DNA from: Ruminococcus sp. AF41-9 | Lineage (GTDB): Bacteria > Bacillota > Clostridia > Lachnospirales > Lachnospiraceae | Direction: 5' to 3' | DNA length: 24,845 nt | Assembly (NCBI RefSeq): GCF_003477525.1 | Contig: NZ_QUDO01000055.1 | Coordinates: 1-24,845 of the forward strand | Notes under the pieces: model-generated | The model's input: the letters and a program-made list of their open reading frames with translations, nothing else | Databases searched by the model: none | Told to the model about the DNA's origin: nothing | In this document: piece by piece, positions 15,244 through 23,774 of the stretch | Position numbering within the stretch: position 1 is the first letter of the stretch | Layout: each line of letters opens with the position of its first letter | Position numbers and translations under genes: made by a program

Positions 15244-17544
15244 ATGAGTGATTTTTTAATCCCTTTGGGCGGTGGAAATGAAATAGGAGCTTCTGCATAC
15301 TATCTTTCCATAGATGGCATACATATACTTTTAGACTGTGGAGCCAGATTAAAAGGTGAAGAGCTCTATCCTGATTATGAAAGACTTTTATATGAGCTGA
15401 ATGATTACGCAGATCTTGATCTGATTTTAATCAGCCATGCACATTATGATCATATCGGATCCCTGGCAAGAATCGCTTCTCTTGCGCCCGACGCCGAAAT
15501 CATCGCAACAGAAGCAACTAAGAAGTTGATTTATACACAGCTTCTTGAATTTGGGCGTATATCCGGTCGTAAGGAATCTGACATTATCAAAAATGAGCGT
15601 TACCGGAAAGCACAGATTCTTATGGAAAGAATCCATACCAAATCTGTTATAAAACCATTTCTTATCCGCAACTGTACTTTTACCCTGCTGCCAGCCGGAC
15701 ATATGCCTGGAGCAGTCATGATCTATATCAACACCCTGCACCACAATATCCTTTATACCGGAGATTTCAGTATCACCTCGATGTTTGGAGTGAATGGATT
15801 ACGTTTACCTGAAGATATCCATCCGGATACGGTTCTTATGAATATCCCAAACGCTTATCAGGAAAAGCAGGTCTGGGATGACCTTTTATCTGGAGCTGGT
15901 AATTTTAGCAAACAGGATCCATATTCCAGACTAAAAGATATGATTTCTAAGCACCTGGGACAAAAGCATGGTGTTTACCTGGTTTCACGAAGCATTCCCA
16001 AGCATCTGGATTTGTTTTATTTCCTGAATTCTACATTTCCAGATGTTTCAGTTTACTTAGAACCCCAAAGTCAGAGAGTGGCAGATACACTTTCCGACAT
16101 GGGATACCAGGTGTACACTCCAAATATTCATATTAGTGAAACAATACCGGAAAAAGGGTGCATTATCATTGGACAGGAACAGAACCGGCAAGGATGTGTT
16201 TCTATTTTATTTGATACATACAGTCTTCATGCATCCATATCTGAAACACTCATGATGATTAGGCAGCTTATGCCAGATTCTTTGTATCTATTACACACTC
16301 ATCCTGTCAAAAGCAAATTACCACTTAATTATGCCGCTGACAGACTGCTTCCAGATGTCTGTGTTACACAGACTGTTAACAGTGAAAAATATTATTTAAA
16401 GAGGGCCAACACAATGAAATATGATTTGATTTATCAATCCGTAATGGAGGAAGAACTCAAAATTGCTGAAGGACAAATGCCAGAGTATGGAAAAGGCCGG
16501 CATAAATCCACTTATGAATGGATTGCTATTTACGGAAGTCTGCTATACCCAGGCTTACATCCACATGAAACTTATGACAGACTTCAGAAAACGTTTATCA
16601 AAGAAACCGGAATATCCTATGATGATTACCGGGCAGTTCTGCACAGCAGCAACCTTGACAACGAAGATAGAAGGCGGTATGTCCTTAATATTATCGAAAA
16701 TGGTGTGACATTATTAAAAAGTGCACTGGACGGAAATACTGAAGCTATTTCCCATTTTTCGGAATTTACAGAAAACCTGAATCCGCGAGACCGAAAAAAC
16801 GGCAGAATTTATTTTATCGGCAAATGTATGGTTATATCTATGATTCTTGTCGATCCGGATTTGAAAAACGATACTTATCAGCCAATTGCTTTTACTTTTG
16901 GGGCACGTTACTGTGATAAGCTCCTGAGGAATCTTCGAGATAAGCTTTTGAAAGAAAATGGCCTGACCCGGAAACGGAAATCTGCCAAAGATGTGTTATT
17001 GGAAACCGAAAATATCCTCTCTGAATCTGCAAAAGCAGAGGGAATGGCATCCGGTAACGAATACGAACAGCTCATGTTCAAATATAACAACTGTAAAAAT
17101 TCATTGGAACTGGTACAGGCCACACTGGATGAATTAAATGAGACCATTGACGAAACTGCTGCAGAAGCAAAAAATAAAGCAATTGCTTCTTTCTATACCA
17201 GTATGAATTCTGATGCTTACGGACATCTTTTAGACAGTATTGAGCTGGTTGACAGAAGACTTGCTGCCCTAAAAGAAAATAAAGTTAAAATTCCACCACA
17301 GCTTCTTCCTTTAACCATCGTGTTTAAGCAGTTGTTGAATTTTATTAAAGACAGTGGAATCGAACCGATTGATACTACCGGAAGGGAATTCTCTACAGAA
17401 GTCGAAAACCTGGCCGAATACACCTACATTGGAGAACCATTCCATTATGCCGGTGAGAAGAAAGACGTAATCGTTGAAAAACCTGGATGGAAGTATGAAG
17501 ATACCATCATTTCACTTCCAACTGTAAGAGAAAAAGAAGAATAG
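15244..17544 (+). CDS. Metallo-beta-lactamase (beta-CASP-like) protein with C-terminal GrpE-like domain
   Basis: A protein of 766 residues. Residues about 1-215 are an MBL fold: PLGGGNEIGASAYYL, ILLDCGAR, SHAHYDHIG (H65, H67, D69, H70), PAGHMPGAVM, ILYTGDFS. Residues about 220-380 resemble the beta-CASP/RMMBL part of RNA and DNA nucleases (YLVSRSIPKHLDLFYFL, LLHTHPVKS). A helical middle (about 385-610) is unassigned. The end (about 620-766) resembles GrpE: a long charged helix, then LLDSIELVDRRLAAL, FIKDSGIEPIDTTGREFS and, last, VIVEKPGWKYEDTIISLP, matching the GrpE pattern of helices followed by a small beta domain with V...GY...D.VIRP. GrpE is the nucleotide exchange factor of DnaK. The Hsp70 gene follows after 13 bases, which supports the assignment. 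Confidence 0.82.
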   Translation: MSDFLIPLGGGNEIGASAYYLSIDGIHILLDCGARLKGEELYPDYERLLYELNDYADLDLILISHAHYDHIGSLARIASLAPDAEIIATEATKKLIYTQLLEFGRISGRKESDIIKNERYRKAQILMERIHTKSVIKPFLIRNCTFTLLPAGHMPGAVMIYINTLHHNILYTGDFSITSMFGVNGLRLPEDIHPDTVLMNIPNAYQEKQVWDDLLSGAGNFSKQDPYSRLKDMISKHLGQKHGVYLVSRSIPKHLDLFYFLNSTFPDVSVYLEPQSQRVADTLSDMGYQVYTPNIHISETIPEKGCIIIGQEQNRQGCVSILFDTYSLHASISETLMMIRQLMPDSLYLLHTHPVKSKLPLNYAADRLLPDVCVTQTVNSEKYYLKRANTMKYDLIYQSVMEEELKIAEGQMPEYGKGRHKSTYEWIAIYGSLLYPGLHPHETYDRLQKTFIKETGISYDDYRAVLHSSNLDNEDRRRYVLNIIENGVTLLKSALDGNTEAISHFSEFTENLNPRDRKNGRIYFIGKCMVISMILVDPDLKNDTYQPIAFTFGARYCDKLLRNLRDKLLKENGLTRKRKSAKDVLLETENILSESAKAEGMASGNEYEQLMFKYNNCKNSLELVQATLDELNETIDETAAEAKNKAIASFYTSMNSDAYGHLLDSIELVDRRLAALKENKVKIPPQLLPLTIVFKQLLNFIKDSGIEPIDTTGREFSTEVENLAEYTYIGEPFHYAGEKKDVIVEKPGWKYEDTIISLPTVREKEE

Positions 17545-17557
17545 GAGAGAGCTTAAC

Positions 17558-20200
17558 ATGTCTGAAAAACAGTATTATACCGCAATTGACCTCGGAACCA
17601 CTAACTCTGTTATTGCTTATGGAAACATCCAGAACAATGTGATGCGTCCCATCGTACTGGAACTTGACAGAAAAAATGATATGGGCAGCAAGTCCAGAAA
17701 TCCTCTGCTGCCTTCCGTTGTATTCTATTACAAAAACAATGAAGGCAAAATTGTTACAGATATTGGTGATTATGCCAAAAGCAGATACGGAACACGTGCC
17801 GGTTATGTCTGCAAATCTGTAAAATCCTTAATGGGAACGACAGATCAGGTTCCTCTGGTAGAAGAAATTCCAGACAAGACACCTTCTGATGTTTCTGCTC
17901 AAATTCTTTCTTTTATGATCAACTCTGCCAAGAAACGACTGTTTCAGAATGAATTAAGTGATGTTATTATCACTGTGCCGGCTTCGTTTGATTCTGACCA
18001 GTGCCAGGCAACCATTGATGCTGCACGAAAAGCAGGAATCAATGTCGAAAATATGCACGATGTCCTGCTCTACGAGCCGAAAGCAGTTATTTATGACTTC
18101 ATGCGGATGCAGGAATGTGGTGAAATTCCTTCTGATCTGTTATCTCTGGATACAGAGAAGAATGTTCTCGTGTTTGACCTTGGCGGTGGAACTCTGGATG
18201 TTACCATTCATAAAGTAGGATATACTGATACCGGGCTCCTGAATATTAAAGACCTTGCTATCAGCAGATACACTTTACTTGGTGGTGACAATTTTGATGA
18301 ACTGTTGGCAGCAGATATGTTAAAACGTTTTGAAGAGATTAATGGCATAAAAGTCAGCATTAAACGAAAAGAAGAAGTCATGTGCAAATTAAGAAAGCTG
18401 GCTGAAAAGCTGAAAGTAGATTTATCACAGGCTTATGACAGTGCCAGAATGTCTGATGTAGAACTTCCAGAAGATTATGAGCTGGAAGTTATGGATATTG
18501 ACCTTTATGATTCCTACGCTTATGCGGATACCTATACAAAATCCGATGTAGAAAGAATTGTATCCCCACTTGTGGGAGAAAAATATAAAATAAGTGATGT
18601 TTCAAAAATCCAGCATATGGATGAGAAAGAAGTAAATAACATCATTTATCCCATTCTTGATGTTATGGATAAATGTGGCAAAGATGTAAAAATCGATGCC
18701 GTTATTTTAAATGGCGGTATGACCAAATTTTATCTTATCCAGAAGCGGCTAAGAGAATTTTTCGGTTTTGAGCCCCTGACAACCAGTGATCCGGATTTAT
18801 CCGTTGCAAGAGGGGCAGTATATTATCATTACTGTCTTCATAAGTACAATGTAAGAAAGCTGGAAGAACCAGGTACTCCAGAGGCTACTGATACACCTGT
18901 CAGCAAACCGGTTTCTGGTGTTGCTTTTAACACCAGCACTATTTTAAATGATACCATTAACCTTGGATTGAGAGGAGAATATGTAAGCCAGCTGATTCCA
19001 GCCGGTACAGAGCTTCCATATAAATCTGAAGAAATCCGTGATAAATATAAACTGGATAAAGCAACCAATTCTCTTGGTATCGAAATGTTTCTTGGACGAG
19101 GAAGTACCAAAAATCTTCCAAACCGCCGTATTGCTACCCGAACCGTCAAATTCGATAAGAGCTATCCGGCAGATACTCCAATCAGTTTCCAGATTTACAT
19201 CAATTCTATGCGAATGATGACTATGGAAGCATGGATTACCGGAAGACCGGAGACCAAGAAGACCATGGAAATGGATATGGCTTCCTTAAAACGTACTGCA
19301 AAAATAACCAAGAATATCGGTACTGTTGAAAAAATGAGGCTTAATGCCAAAAGTGAACTCAACGAATTAAAAGCTATGTCTGACAGAAACAGAAATAAAT
19401 TGGGACATGAATTAAACCCAGAACTGTCCAGACGGCTTGAAACAATTGGTCAGGCATCTAATCCAGAAGATTTCTTTGCACCCTGCATGGATATCGCAAG
19501 ATCCTGTAAGCAGTCTGATCTTATGTTTGCATATATCTATATGATAGCAGGTATGTTTAAAGACGGATGGACGGACAGCCAGAAGAAACAGGTTCTTTCT
19601 TATGCCAGACAGCATTTTACTCCATATGCATCTGCCATCAAACAGAATTATTACGTATTAAGAAGAGCATTGGAAGTAATCGGTCTGTTCGATGATAATT
19701 TTGCTGACTTTTGTACAGAATACATGGGCAGGGTATATGGTGACAGCACACAGTTTAAGAATGTTATTCTTCAGCTCGTAATTCGATATGAAAAAGATGA
19801 CAAAAAAGTAGCGGATTTCCTAAATAAGTTTTTCCATTTATCCGATTTTAATAAATGGATTGCCGCTCTTATGGCAAACCGTTTTGGCATGGAAACTACC
19901 AGAGAGAATCAAAAATATCTGGTTAAATTTGTCAAAACAATTACTCCTGGATTGGCTATCTCAGACGAAAATGATACTTCCCAGTATGTGGCAGTTCTCA
20001 TTTCTGAACTCTGTGCAAACCAAAATGATAATCCAATCTGTGCCGACAGTTATACCATGAAACATACCTGGTCCGCTCTTGGAAAATATCTTTCCACGCA
20101 ACAGGATTCACTATTTGTTTCTGCTGTAACAAATTTGTGGAACGGAACCGATCTGAGCATTGAAGAATCAGCACTTATTCATACCATTCTTTCAGCTTAA
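17558..20200 (+). CDS. Divergent Hsp70 (DnaK-like) chaperone
   Basis: A protein of 880 residues. The ATPase domain (about 1-430) has AIDLGTTNSV (phosphate 1, D11), VIITVPASFD, LLYEPKAV, VFDLGGGTLDVTI (phosphate 2, D207) and VILNGGMTKFYLIQKRL (adenosine region, about 380-398). A shortened substrate-binding beta region (about 460-590) has LGLRGEYVSQLIPAGTELP. The last 280 residues are helical, do not look like the DnaK lid, and could be a repeat-type solenoid. DnaK is about 610-640 residues, so this protein is about 250 longer. It lies 13 bases after the MBL-GrpE gene behind GGAGAG, and a strong terminator follows. No DnaJ gene is in the window. It is not the housekeeping DnaK. Confidence 0.9.
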   Translation: MSEKQYYTAIDLGTTNSVIAYGNIQNNVMRPIVLELDRKNDMGSKSRNPLLPSVVFYYKNNEGKIVTDIGDYAKSRYGTRAGYVCKSVKSLMGTTDQVPLVEEIPDKTPSDVSAQILSFMINSAKKRLFQNELSDVIITVPASFDSDQCQATIDAARKAGINVENMHDVLLYEPKAVIYDFMRMQECGEIPSDLLSLDTEKNVLVFDLGGGTLDVTIHKVGYTDTGLLNIKDLAISRYTLLGGDNFDELLAADMLKRFEEINGIKVSIKRKEEVMCKLRKLAEKLKVDLSQAYDSARMSDVELPEDYELEVMDIDLYDSYAYADTYTKSDVERIVSPLVGEKYKISDVSKIQHMDEKEVNNIIYPILDVMDKCGKDVKIDAVILNGGMTKFYLIQKRLREFFGFEPLTTSDPDLSVARGAVYYHYCLHKYNVRKLEEPGTPEATDTPVSKPVSGVAFNTSTILNDTINLGLRGEYVSQLIPAGTELPYKSEEIRDKYKLDKATNSLGIEMFLGRGSTKNLPNRRIATRTVKFDKSYPADTPISFQIYINSMRMMTMEAWITGRPETKKTMEMDMASLKRTAKITKNIGTVEKMRLNAKSELNELKAMSDRNRNKLGHELNPELSRRLETIGQASNPEDFFAPCMDIARSCKQSDLMFAYIYMIAGMFKDGWTDSQKKQVLSYARQHFTPYASAIKQNYYVLRRALEVIGLFDDNFADFCTEYMGRVYGDSTQFKNVILQLVIRYEKDDKKVADFLNKFFHLSDFNKWIAALMANRFGMETTRENQKYLVKFVKTITPGLAISDENDTSQYVAVLISELCANQNDNPICADSYTMKHTWSALGKYLSTQQDSLFVSAVTNLWNGTDLSIEESALIHTILSA

Positions 20201-20220
20201 AATTTATTTTTCCTTCTGTG

Positions 20221-20249
20221 GGGAGCCTGAGTAATCAGGTTCCCTTTTT
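20221..20249 (+). terminator. Intrinsic terminator after Hsp70
   Basis: GGGAGCCTGA (20221-20230), loop GTAA, TCAGGTTCCC (20235-20244) with one G.U, then TTTTT. It closes the exonuclease/MBL-GrpE/Hsp70 unit. Confidence 0.88.
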
Positions 20250-20279
20250 GAAAACTTTCTTATAAAAATTCGCCAGCAA

Positions 20280-20347
20280 ATGCCATAGATGCCATATTAC
20301 AAATAAACCAATATTTTATATGAAATGGAGGCATTTACATGGCATCT
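20280..20347 (+). promoter_or_regulatory. Inverted repeat that can cover the start codon of the next gene
   Basis: AGATGCCAT (20287-20295) is exactly complementary to ATGGCATCT (20339-20347), which begins with the start codon. ATGCCATA occurs twice (20280-20287 and 20289-20296), so there are two alternative left arms. GGAGG lies in the loop. Pairing would hide the start. Confidence 0.4.
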
Positions 20348-21136
20348 ACTATTATTCCAACAAACCAGATTGCAAAAATACAAACTAATAAAAAACTAAT
20401 TGCATTTTATGACAAACTTCATATTGCTCCGATTGAACATTATGCGCAGATTCATGCAAAGGGAGAATCTGATCAAACAAATACAAAGGTCAGTTCCCTT
20501 ATTGGCATTTCCATTCAGGATTATTCCAATGGCACTGGGCAGAACAACATTATCACACAGTTCAATCTTGCACCAGAACAGGTACAGTTTCTTCTGACAC
20601 GTATTGAAGCTGGATTTCAGGACTTTGGATGGAGTTCTGACAAAATTTTCGGTACTCCTGATACAAATGGGTATTCCATTGCACAAAAGTTTGTCATTAC
20701 CAGGCATTCTTTTAAGCAGGATGGTACTGTTTTAAATAATCCATGGTATATCTCTATTTCTAATGGACATGGTATCCGGGTTCAGAACCACACAGGTGGC
20801 TACTACATGAAAGGTGGTTCCTATCAGCAAGAAAAATCTGTTTTCATTAATCTGAATGACATGGATTTGTATGGATTGTTGAAAAGAACAGATGCTTATA
20901 TCCGTAACTGGGAAATGGTCAATGCCTACCAGACTATCTTACAGGGGCAGCAGACATATGCACAGTATTTAAGCAACGTCAGACAGCAAAACCAACAAAG
21001 ACAGGCTCCGGGTTATTCTCAAGAAAACCCTGCATATACTGGTGACCAATATGAGCAACGACCAAGTGATAATTATGGTCAAAGTCAGTATCAGTACTCA
21101 GAACCACAATATCAGTATAATAATCCTAATTATTAG
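20339..21136 (+). CDS. Unknown protein with Q/N/Y-rich C-terminal tail
   Basis: A protein of 265 residues that I do not recognise. Residues about 1-200 look like a folded soluble domain with mixed helices and strands, including QFNLAPEQVQFLLTRIE and NPWYISISNGHGIRV. The last 60 residues are low-complexity and rich in Q, N, Y, P and S (repeats such as YGQSQYQYSEPQYQY), typical of a disordered, possibly self-associating tail. It has no signal peptide and no membrane segment. GGAGG precedes the start. It leads a probable three-gene unit with the methylase (11-base gap) and DUF4317. The ATG lies within an inverted repeat (20280-20347), which suggests translational control. Confidence 0.7.
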   Translation: MASTIIPTNQIAKIQTNKKLIAFYDKLHIAPIEHYAQIHAKGESDQTNTKVSSLIGISIQDYSNGTGQNNIITQFNLAPEQVQFLLTRIEAGFQDFGWSSDKIFGTPDTNGYSIAQKFVITRHSFKQDGTVLNNPWYISISNGHGIRVQNHTGGYYMKGGSYQQEKSVFINLNDMDLYGLLKRTDAYIRNWEMVNAYQTILQGQQTYAQYLSNVRQQNQQRQAPGYSQENPAYTGDQYEQRPSDNYGQSQYQYSEPQYQYNNPNY

Positions 21137-21147
21137 AGGTACACATC

Positions 21148-21969
21148 ATGAGTAATACAAATCCCTGCCGGGCTGTATTTCGGTATCCCGGCAGTAAGTG
21201 GAGAATTTCATCACAGCTTTGCGAATATATTCCCGAACATCATTCTTATCTGGAACCGTATTTTGGAAGTGGAGCCGTATTCTTTACAAAGTCACTGTCT
21301 GCTATTGAGACTATTAATGATTTAGATCTGGATGTTGTAAACCTATTTTCCTTTCTCAAAAATGACCCAAATAAGTTAGCATCTATGATTTATGCAACCC
21401 CATATGCCAGATATATCTATGATCAGCAATTTGTTGGACAAACTTACGACGATCCATACGAAAAGGCACTTAGTTTTCTTATTAAGTACTGGATGGGACA
21501 TGGCTACCGTACGAACGGTTATAAAGTCGGATGGAAAAACGATGTACAGGAAAGAGAACATGCTTATTCCCTGCTAAACTAGCAGAAACTGCCTGCATGG
21601 GTATTGCAGGCAGCAGAAAGGCTGAAGCAGGCACAGATCGAATGTATGCCGGCAACGGATCTTATCAGACGCTTTGATTATGAGAACGTATTCATGTACA
21701 TTGATCCTCCTTATGTGCTTAGCACAAGAACCGGAAAACAGTATAAACATGAGATGACTGATAAAGATCACATGAAGCTTCTTGACACATTGCTGAATTC
21801 CAAAGCAAAAATCATGTTAAGTGGATATGCCCATCCTTCATATGATGAAAAGCTAAAGGACCGGAAGAGAGTAGAACTAAAAAATCAGTCTACATCTGGA
21901 AAAATAACTACCGAAATTATCTGGATGAACTACCATATTGGAAGTTATGTTCAGAGAACGCTATTTTAG
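21148..21969 (+). pseudogene. dam: Dam-type (D12 class) adenine methyltransferase with in-frame amber codon
   Basis: One frame of about 273 codons carries the whole D12 class enzyme: FRYPGSKWR, LEPYFGSGAVFF (SAM site), INDLDLDVVNLFSFLK, GYRTNGYKVGW, then TAG at 21580-21582, then QKLPAWVLQAAERLKQAQIE and the catalytic DPPY at 21703-21714. Family members have an aromatic residue, often Trp, near the stop position (compare ..W..LP.W...AAERLK..QIE), so TGG to TAG is a likely single change. Without read-through the product ends before DPPY and would be inactive. An internal restart at 21604 would lack the SAM site. It was probably a solitary methylase, since no restriction gene is near. Confidence 0.85.
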
Positions 21970-21972
21970 TTG

Positions 21973-21978
21973 AAAGGA
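21973..21978 (+). promoter_or_regulatory. Ribosome binding site fixing the DUF4317 start
   Basis: AAAGGA stands seven bases before ATG at 21986. It supports initiation in the frame MTKKDI..., which differs by one from the main downstream frame. A TTG start at 21970 in the main frame has no ribosome site. Confidence 0.6.
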
Positions 21979-21985
21979 ATACATT

Positions 21986-22776
21986 ATGACAAAAAAAGAT
22001 ATTTTTTTATAAAAAAGATTATTGGTAACTCAGAATATACTCCCATTATGCGAATTGTGTCATGTTATGTAAATATAGACCATAACGACATCCGTTTTCA
22101 GGAACCACAGACATTTTTACGCCTTGATGAGTCTGAAGTCGTACAGTACTGTCAGTTTTTCAAAAAAGGAGTTTCTGGTAAATTAGGTTTGACAGCTGTT
22201 GAATTGGACGTCAAAGAAAATCTAGTAGAATCTCTTAGAGATGCAAGTCTTTCGGATTTAGAAGAAATCAAAAGTGTGGCAATGACCATCAGGGATAATT
22301 ACGCAGCAGAAGGAAATGATAGCGAAGAAGTATATCCTTTTCTTTTGATTCTTATTCAGCCATGCTGCTTGAGTAAACCTGGTATAAAATATGATTCTCC
22401 AAAGAATGAATTTACCAACCGTATGGTAGAGCCAATGTTGAATCCTCCAGTATATACATTTTTGTATCCTGCACTTGATGCGTTACATACAGATGTAAGC
22501 AAAGCAGTATTTTACAGCAAGAATGAAAAAGTTTCTGGAAAAGCAGGACAGATTGTATCAACATTGTTTGGAACAGAAATCCCACTAAGTCCAAACAGCC
22601 AAAAGGAAGGTTTCCATGATCTTTTACAGAATGCTTATGATGAAAATGTTCCTTATGAATCTGTCTGTGGAATTTATGAACACCTGCAGGAAACTCTGAT
22701 TGACATGCAGCTGTCTGGAAAAGATGTGAAACTTTCCAATGCAGAACTGGTTAATGCCATCGTTGACTACCTTTAA
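21986..22776 (+). pseudogene. DUF4317-family protein with early -1 frameshift
   Basis: From ATG 21986 the frame reads MTKKDIFL and stops at TAA 22010-22012. The next frame back continues IKKIIGNSEYTPIMRIVSCYV... to 22776. DUF4317 proteins of clostridia begin M(N/T)KKDI...I...., so the two pieces belong together and the product would be about 264 residues. Family features are FFKKGVSGKLG, LRDASLSDLEE, LILIQPCCLSKPGIKYDSPKNEF, VYTFLYPALDALHTDVSKAVFYSKN and PLSPNSQKEGFHDLL. It is shorter than the usual 370-400 residues. Function of the family is unknown. The break lies on a T7 run; one extra T would restore the frame. Confidence 0.8.
22003..22012 (+). other. T_TTT_TTA slippery heptamer followed by UAA
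   Basis: In the start frame the codons are ATT TTT TTA TAA. T_TTT_TTA is the same heptamer as the HIV gag-pol shift site. A -1 slip gives ...TTT TTA ATA AAA AAG and enters the long DUF4317 frame. No strong stimulatory stem was noticed just downstream. Confidence 0.5.
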
Positions 22777-22801
22777 TATGTAATAAAAAACATTTTTTGT
22801 C

Positions 22802-22834
22802 AAAAATAGAAAAAGACCGGAACATCCCCCGGTC
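22802..22834 (-). terminator. Terminator of the minus-strand HAD remnant
   Basis: GACCGG (22815-22820) pairs with CCGGTC (22829-22834). On the minus strand TTTTTCTATTTTTG follows. It starts nine bases after the HAD stop codon. A weak T-tract on the plus side (CTTTCC) could also help to end the DUF4317 unit. Confidence 0.7.
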
Positions 22835-22843
22835 CTTTCCAAA

Positions 22844-23335
22844 TCACAGCTTTAAATATGAAATAACATCATTTACTTCTTTTTCCAGTGAGCCATTTCC
22901 AACAGAAACAATATGGTCTGCAAGAACCTTGTTTTTTTCTTCAAATTCAAATGAAACAATTCTGTCTGCAACCTGTTCTCGTCTCAAGGCAGGTTTTTGG
23001 ATAATGGACATAATACAATCCCGTTTATCACGGTCTGTATAAATAATTTCACATTGTCCAGGATACGCATTGTAAACACTCAAACCTTTTCTTTTACCCA
23101 TAACAATATGATCCAAAGGGAATTCCGGAAACAGCGTCTGAATTCTCCGGATACGTTCACCCATAAATTCCGGATATACTGCAGTTGCTATAAATACATC
23201 TGCTTTTTCCATTAAAGAAATCAGAAATTCCCTTGCCCCCGGAAGAGTAGGCTGATTCTCATAAAACTCCGCATATTCAAGAAACTGCATTCTTTCATCC
23301 AATTCATTTCCCATAGAACCCCATGTTGAAACACC
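22844..23335 (-). pseudogene. HAD-superfamily phosphatase remnant with kinase-like tail
   Basis: The minus-strand frame holds a HAD-like core: LPGAREFLISLMEKADVFIATAVYPEFMGERIRRIQTLFPEFPLDHIVMGKRKG, with T/S motif II in ATAV and a motif III-like Lys region. The N-terminal DxD nucleophile motif is missing, and upstream codons (to 23440) are antisense to the integrase fragment, so the gene is cut at about 23335. The C-terminal 75 residues (IIYTDRDKRDCIMSI... REQVADRIVSFEF... LADHIVSVGNGSLEKEV) look like the end of a P-loop nucleoside-type kinase. It may have been a HAD-kinase fusion that lost its middle, or another family member. Boundaries are approximate. Confidence 0.55.
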
Positions 23336-23339
23336 AGAT

Positions 23340-23774
23340 ATGTCAAAACGATGCCTGATAGTTCCTCCTGTTATATTTGAAGAACTGAAAATCCGTAAAA
23401 AAGAAAATGAGTGCATAATTGCCAAAACCGGCAACCGCAAATTTGAAGACTATGTCTGCCTTGGAATATATGGGAATGTTAAAAGTGATTCAACGCTTAA
23501 TGCAGGTATTAAATCCATTACAAAGGCCTGCAACCTTCCATCCATTTCCATGCATACCTTACGCCATATGTGTGCAACTGCACTAATAGAACTGAACACA
23601 CCCCTGGAAAAAATTTCTGAAGTGCTTGGACACAAAAATGTCAATACGACATTCGATATTTATTGTGGCATCATGGATGGTCATGAACAAATCAAAACAA
23701 CTGTATCCGGCACTATGGATCCAGCCATTGCATTTACCAATCATCTGACTGGAGGTGCTCATCTATGCATATAA
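23340..23774 (+). pseudogene. Tyrosine integrase fragment 1 (C-terminal catalytic half)
   Basis: About 144 residues of a phage/ICE-type tyrosine recombinase. HTLRHMCATALIEL holds the HxxR pair, VLGHKNVNTTFDIYCG holds the second His and the nucleophile Tyr. The first catalytic Arg, the core-binding domain and the arm-binding domain are missing, and to the left the sequence runs into the HAD remnant read on the other strand. The end overlaps the start of the second integrase frame by ten bases, so these were two tandem recombinase genes. It is not functional alone. Confidence 0.8.

Noticed and set aside
15244..17544. Housekeeping RNase J or CPSF-type nuclease
   Set aside because: The MBL motif set is present, but the length, the helical middle and the GrpE-like end do not match RNase J, and the Hsp70 neighbour points elsewhere.
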